This document shows positions 6,978-8,199 of a stretch of DNA of 8,199 bases, one piece after another; within the stretch, counting starts at the first letter, position 1; each line of letters starts with the position of its first letter. The DNA is taken from assembly GCA_030633015.1 (NCBI GenBank), contig DAOVTR010000057.1:1-8199 (forward strand), read 5' to 3'. The notes beneath the pieces are model-generated. The model was given only the letters and a program-made list of their open reading frames with translations. It was not told the origin of the DNA and did no database searches. Source of the DNA: Bdellovibrionales bacterium. GTDB taxonomy: Bacteria > Bdellovibrionota > Bacteriovoracia > Bacteriovoracales > Bacteriovoracaceae. A program made the translations under genes and the position numbers.

Positions 6978-7913
6978 ATGAAAATAATAATGCTAATAAT
7001 CTTAATATCTACCTCTGCATATGCAGACTTTCAGGGAAGCCAAATATCAAAAGTTTGGGAAGTTATTGAAAACAGTCCCTACGATCAGCTGCCACAAGTT
7101 AAAGTGAATATGAAGCGATTAAAAAAATGGGGAGCATCTAAACTTAAAGAAGCTTCCAATAGAACCATTAAAAACGAAGAAGATCTACTTCCCTACTTTG
7201 AAAAACTTGTTCACCCAAATGGAATATGTTTAATCGGTAAATGGAATATCACCCAAGACAGTGAATATAGTGGATATTTTAAAAATAAAACAACAGGTTT
7301 AATTATTTCAAGAGCATCAGCAGCGTTATCTGAAACCAAGTCAGGAAAGAGAAGAAGCTTTGGTATGGCCGGAAAAATCTATCCAACGGATGATTTTTAT
7401 CACAGCGAAAATTTAAAACCTGCTAATTTTTTTACAATTGATGACTTGGCCGGAACAAAAATTGAAAAATACTCCATGACAAAATTAACCAATCAACCAA
7501 AGCTAACTTTTAACTTTGGAATGATTTGGATAATTAAAATGGCAAGCTTCATATCTTCAACATTTAAAAAAGCTGACTCAAATCCTGGGCTTAGGCAATT
7601 ATGGCAAATTTCAAGCTTAGGAGAAGATAACTCATCTTTAATAAATACCCCCATGTGGCTTAGACTAAGTGCCAATAAAGATTCTCAGTTCAGCGATGCA
7701 AGTGATTTTAGAGATGAGATTAAAAATAATATTGAATCAATTGGAGAGATGGTTTTTAACATAGAAGTAGCAGGACAGATGAGCAAAGGAAAAAACCAAG
7801 CTCAAAACTTCAAAAAGATTGGAACTGTTACCTATACAAAAGCGGTCGCAAGCAAAGGTTGCGACCACCGACTTCATTTTAATCATCCAAAAATAAGATC
7901 AGATATTAAATAA
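6978..7913 (+). CDS. Secreted catalase-fold-like protein lacking the heme-ligand segment
   Basis: This 311-aa product has a short signal peptide (MKIIMLIILISTSAYA, cleavage after residue 16). Its body follows the order of catalase barrel motifs as I remember them: LVHPNGICLIGKWNIT (77-92, His79 where catalases have the distal His in VVHAKGAGAFG), LIISRASAAL (108-117, Arg112 like the VRFSTVAG Arg), RRSFGMAGKIYPT (125-137, like DPRGFAVKFYT), ANFFTIDDL (149-157, like NTPIFFIRD), and a last strand pair FKKIGTVTYTKAV then CDHRLHF-HP (279-304, like PVGKLVLNRNP then EQLAFDP). The chain ends there, before the RxFxYxDTH segment that carries the proximal heme Tyr. The usual distal Asn is not in its place, because Asn150 directly precedes FF. 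Ordinary catalase activity is therefore doubtful; a different heme or peroxide role, or a non-heme role, is possible. It is much shorter than catalase (about 480+). It appears to be a single-gene transcript. Its stop abuts the next gene's stop. Fold assignment is from memory of motifs, moderate certainty. Confidence 0.62.
   Translation: MKIIMLIILISTSAYADFQGSQISKVWEVIENSPYDQLPQVKVNMKRLKKWGASKLKEASNRTIKNEEDLLPYFEKLVHPNGICLIGKWNITQDSEYSGYFKNKTTGLIISRASAALSETKSGKRRSFGMAGKIYPTDDFYHSENLKPANFFTIDDLAGTKIEKYSMTKLTNQPKLTFNFGMIWIIKMASFISSTFKKADSNPGLRQLWQISSLGEDNSSLINTPMWLRLSANKDSQFSDASDFRDEIKNNIESIGEMVFNIEVAGQMSKGKNQAQNFKKIGTVTYTKAVASKGCDHRLHFNHPKIRSDIK
7844..7866 (-). terminator. Candidate intrinsic terminator for the transporter gene, inside the convergent CDS
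   Basis: A perfect 8-bp GC-rich inverted repeat, GGTCGCAA (7844-7851) and TTGCGACC (7859-7866), encloses a 7-nt loop. On the minus strand the stem is followed by GCTTTTGT, a short T-run of four, 48 nt past the transporter stop codon. It lies within the last 25 codons of the plus-strand catalase-like gene. The T-run is short, so efficiency may be modest. Confidence 0.42.
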
Positions 7914-8199
7914 TTATAGCTTCTCTTTTTCAAGCCACCAAAAAAACACTCCAACTAAAATAATAAAAAAGACAATCATTATCCAATGATTTATTCCAAG
8001 CACAGAAGGAAGAGTAATTTTTCCTAATTTTCCAATGGCCAACACATTTCCTTTTACCATGCTATAAAGTGCTCCATAAATAGACGCTCCAAAAAGCATT
8101 CCTAAAATTCCAAAACCGGCATCTACTCGCCCTTCACCTAGAGCTCCTCCAGCAGTTCCAGGACAGTATCCTAAAATTGCCCAACCAATTCCAAAAAGA
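7914..8199 (-). CDS. YeeE/YedE-family sulfur-compound transporter-like membrane protein, 3' part
   Basis: The minus-strand frame is open from the right window edge to a TAA at 7916-7914, giving about 95 residues of the C-terminal end. It begins with LFGIGWAILGYCPGT, which holds the GYCPGT motif conserved in YeeE/YedE (TsuA-type) proteins, Cys codon 8163-8165. Next come AGGALGEGRVDAGFGILG and a membrane helix (MLFGASIYGALYSMV), then a polar GKLGKITLPSVLGINHW stretch typical of the family. A final strongly hydrophobic helix (IMIVFFIILVGVFFWW) ends in LEKEKL. Family members import thiosulfate or related sulfur species across the inner membrane, with conserved Cys residues handing on the substrate; substrate here is inferred only from family. 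The ATG at 8099 is internal because the family motif lies upstream of it. The stop codon directly abuts that of the convergent catalase-like gene with no base between. I cannot tell whether this is a full-length or a split half-size member, since the 5' end is outside. Confidence 0.86.
   Translation of the reverse strand, partial: LFGIGWAILGYCPGTAGGALGEGRVDAGFGILGMLFGASIYGALYSMVKGNVLAIGKLGKITLPSVLGINHWIMIVFFIILVGVFFWWLEKEKL

Noticed and set aside
7493..7675. Minus-strand 60-aa reading frame inside the catalase-like gene
   Set aside because: It has no family resemblance or ribosome site and is antisense to a protein with conserved-looking motifs.
1..8199. Defence system, prophage, CRISPR array, insertion sequence or RNA gene
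   Set aside because: No regular spaced repeats, transposase, integrase, phage structural or defence-type protein was seen on either strand, and no tRNA or rRNA structure. Composition is even across the window.

Overview
The window looks like a piece of chromosome from an AT-rich (about one third G+C by eye), Gram-negative bacterium rich in exported proteins. Every complete gene encodes a protein with a signal peptide or a lipobox. One product ends in the C-terminal Phe typical of outer-membrane beta-barrels, and two are lipoproteins. The protein styles (trypsin fused to leucine-rich repeats, lipoproteins with carboxypeptidase-regulatory-like domains, papain-fold exported proteins) suggest a Bdellovibrio/Bacteriovorax-type bacterium. 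That placement is inferred from style and memory, not from a marker gene. I see no RNA gene, CRISPR array, insertion sequence or phage gene.

Layout: (1) Positions 1-2942, plus strand: the 3' part of a secreted papain-fold (NlpC/P60-like) protein, followed 9 bp later by a 667-aa lipoprotein that joins a complete trypsin-type serine protease to ten leucine-rich repeats. (2) Positions 2955-6799, minus strand: a two-gene operon read right to left. First comes an 874-aa multidomain lipoprotein (two carboxypeptidase-regulatory-like modules, two Ig-like modules, a predicted beta-helix). It is followed, with only 2 nt between stop and start, by a FadL/OMPP1/PorV-type outer-membrane beta-barrel. (3) Positions 6800-6977: a divergent regulatory region with a good sigma70-like promoter for the minus operon and an isolated GC-rich patch beside it. 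(4) Positions 6978-7913, plus strand: a secreted protein whose motif order follows the catalase beta-barrel but which stops before the heme-ligand segment. (5) Positions 7914-8199, minus strand: the 3' end of a YeeE/YedE-type membrane transporter. Its stop codon abuts that of gene 4.

How the genes may work together: the first two genes form an exported hydrolase pair, one likely acting on cell wall or amide/peptide bonds and the other on protein. The minus operon probably builds a cell-surface assembly, with a long stalk-like lipoprotein and a barrel made in coupled fashion. The most notable items are the protease-LRR lipoprotein, with its neutrophil-elastase-like specificity pocket and an activation site that would also free it from its lipid anchor, and the truncated catalase-fold exported protein. 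Both convergent junctions carry hairpins where the transcripts meet. I found no defence or mobile system.
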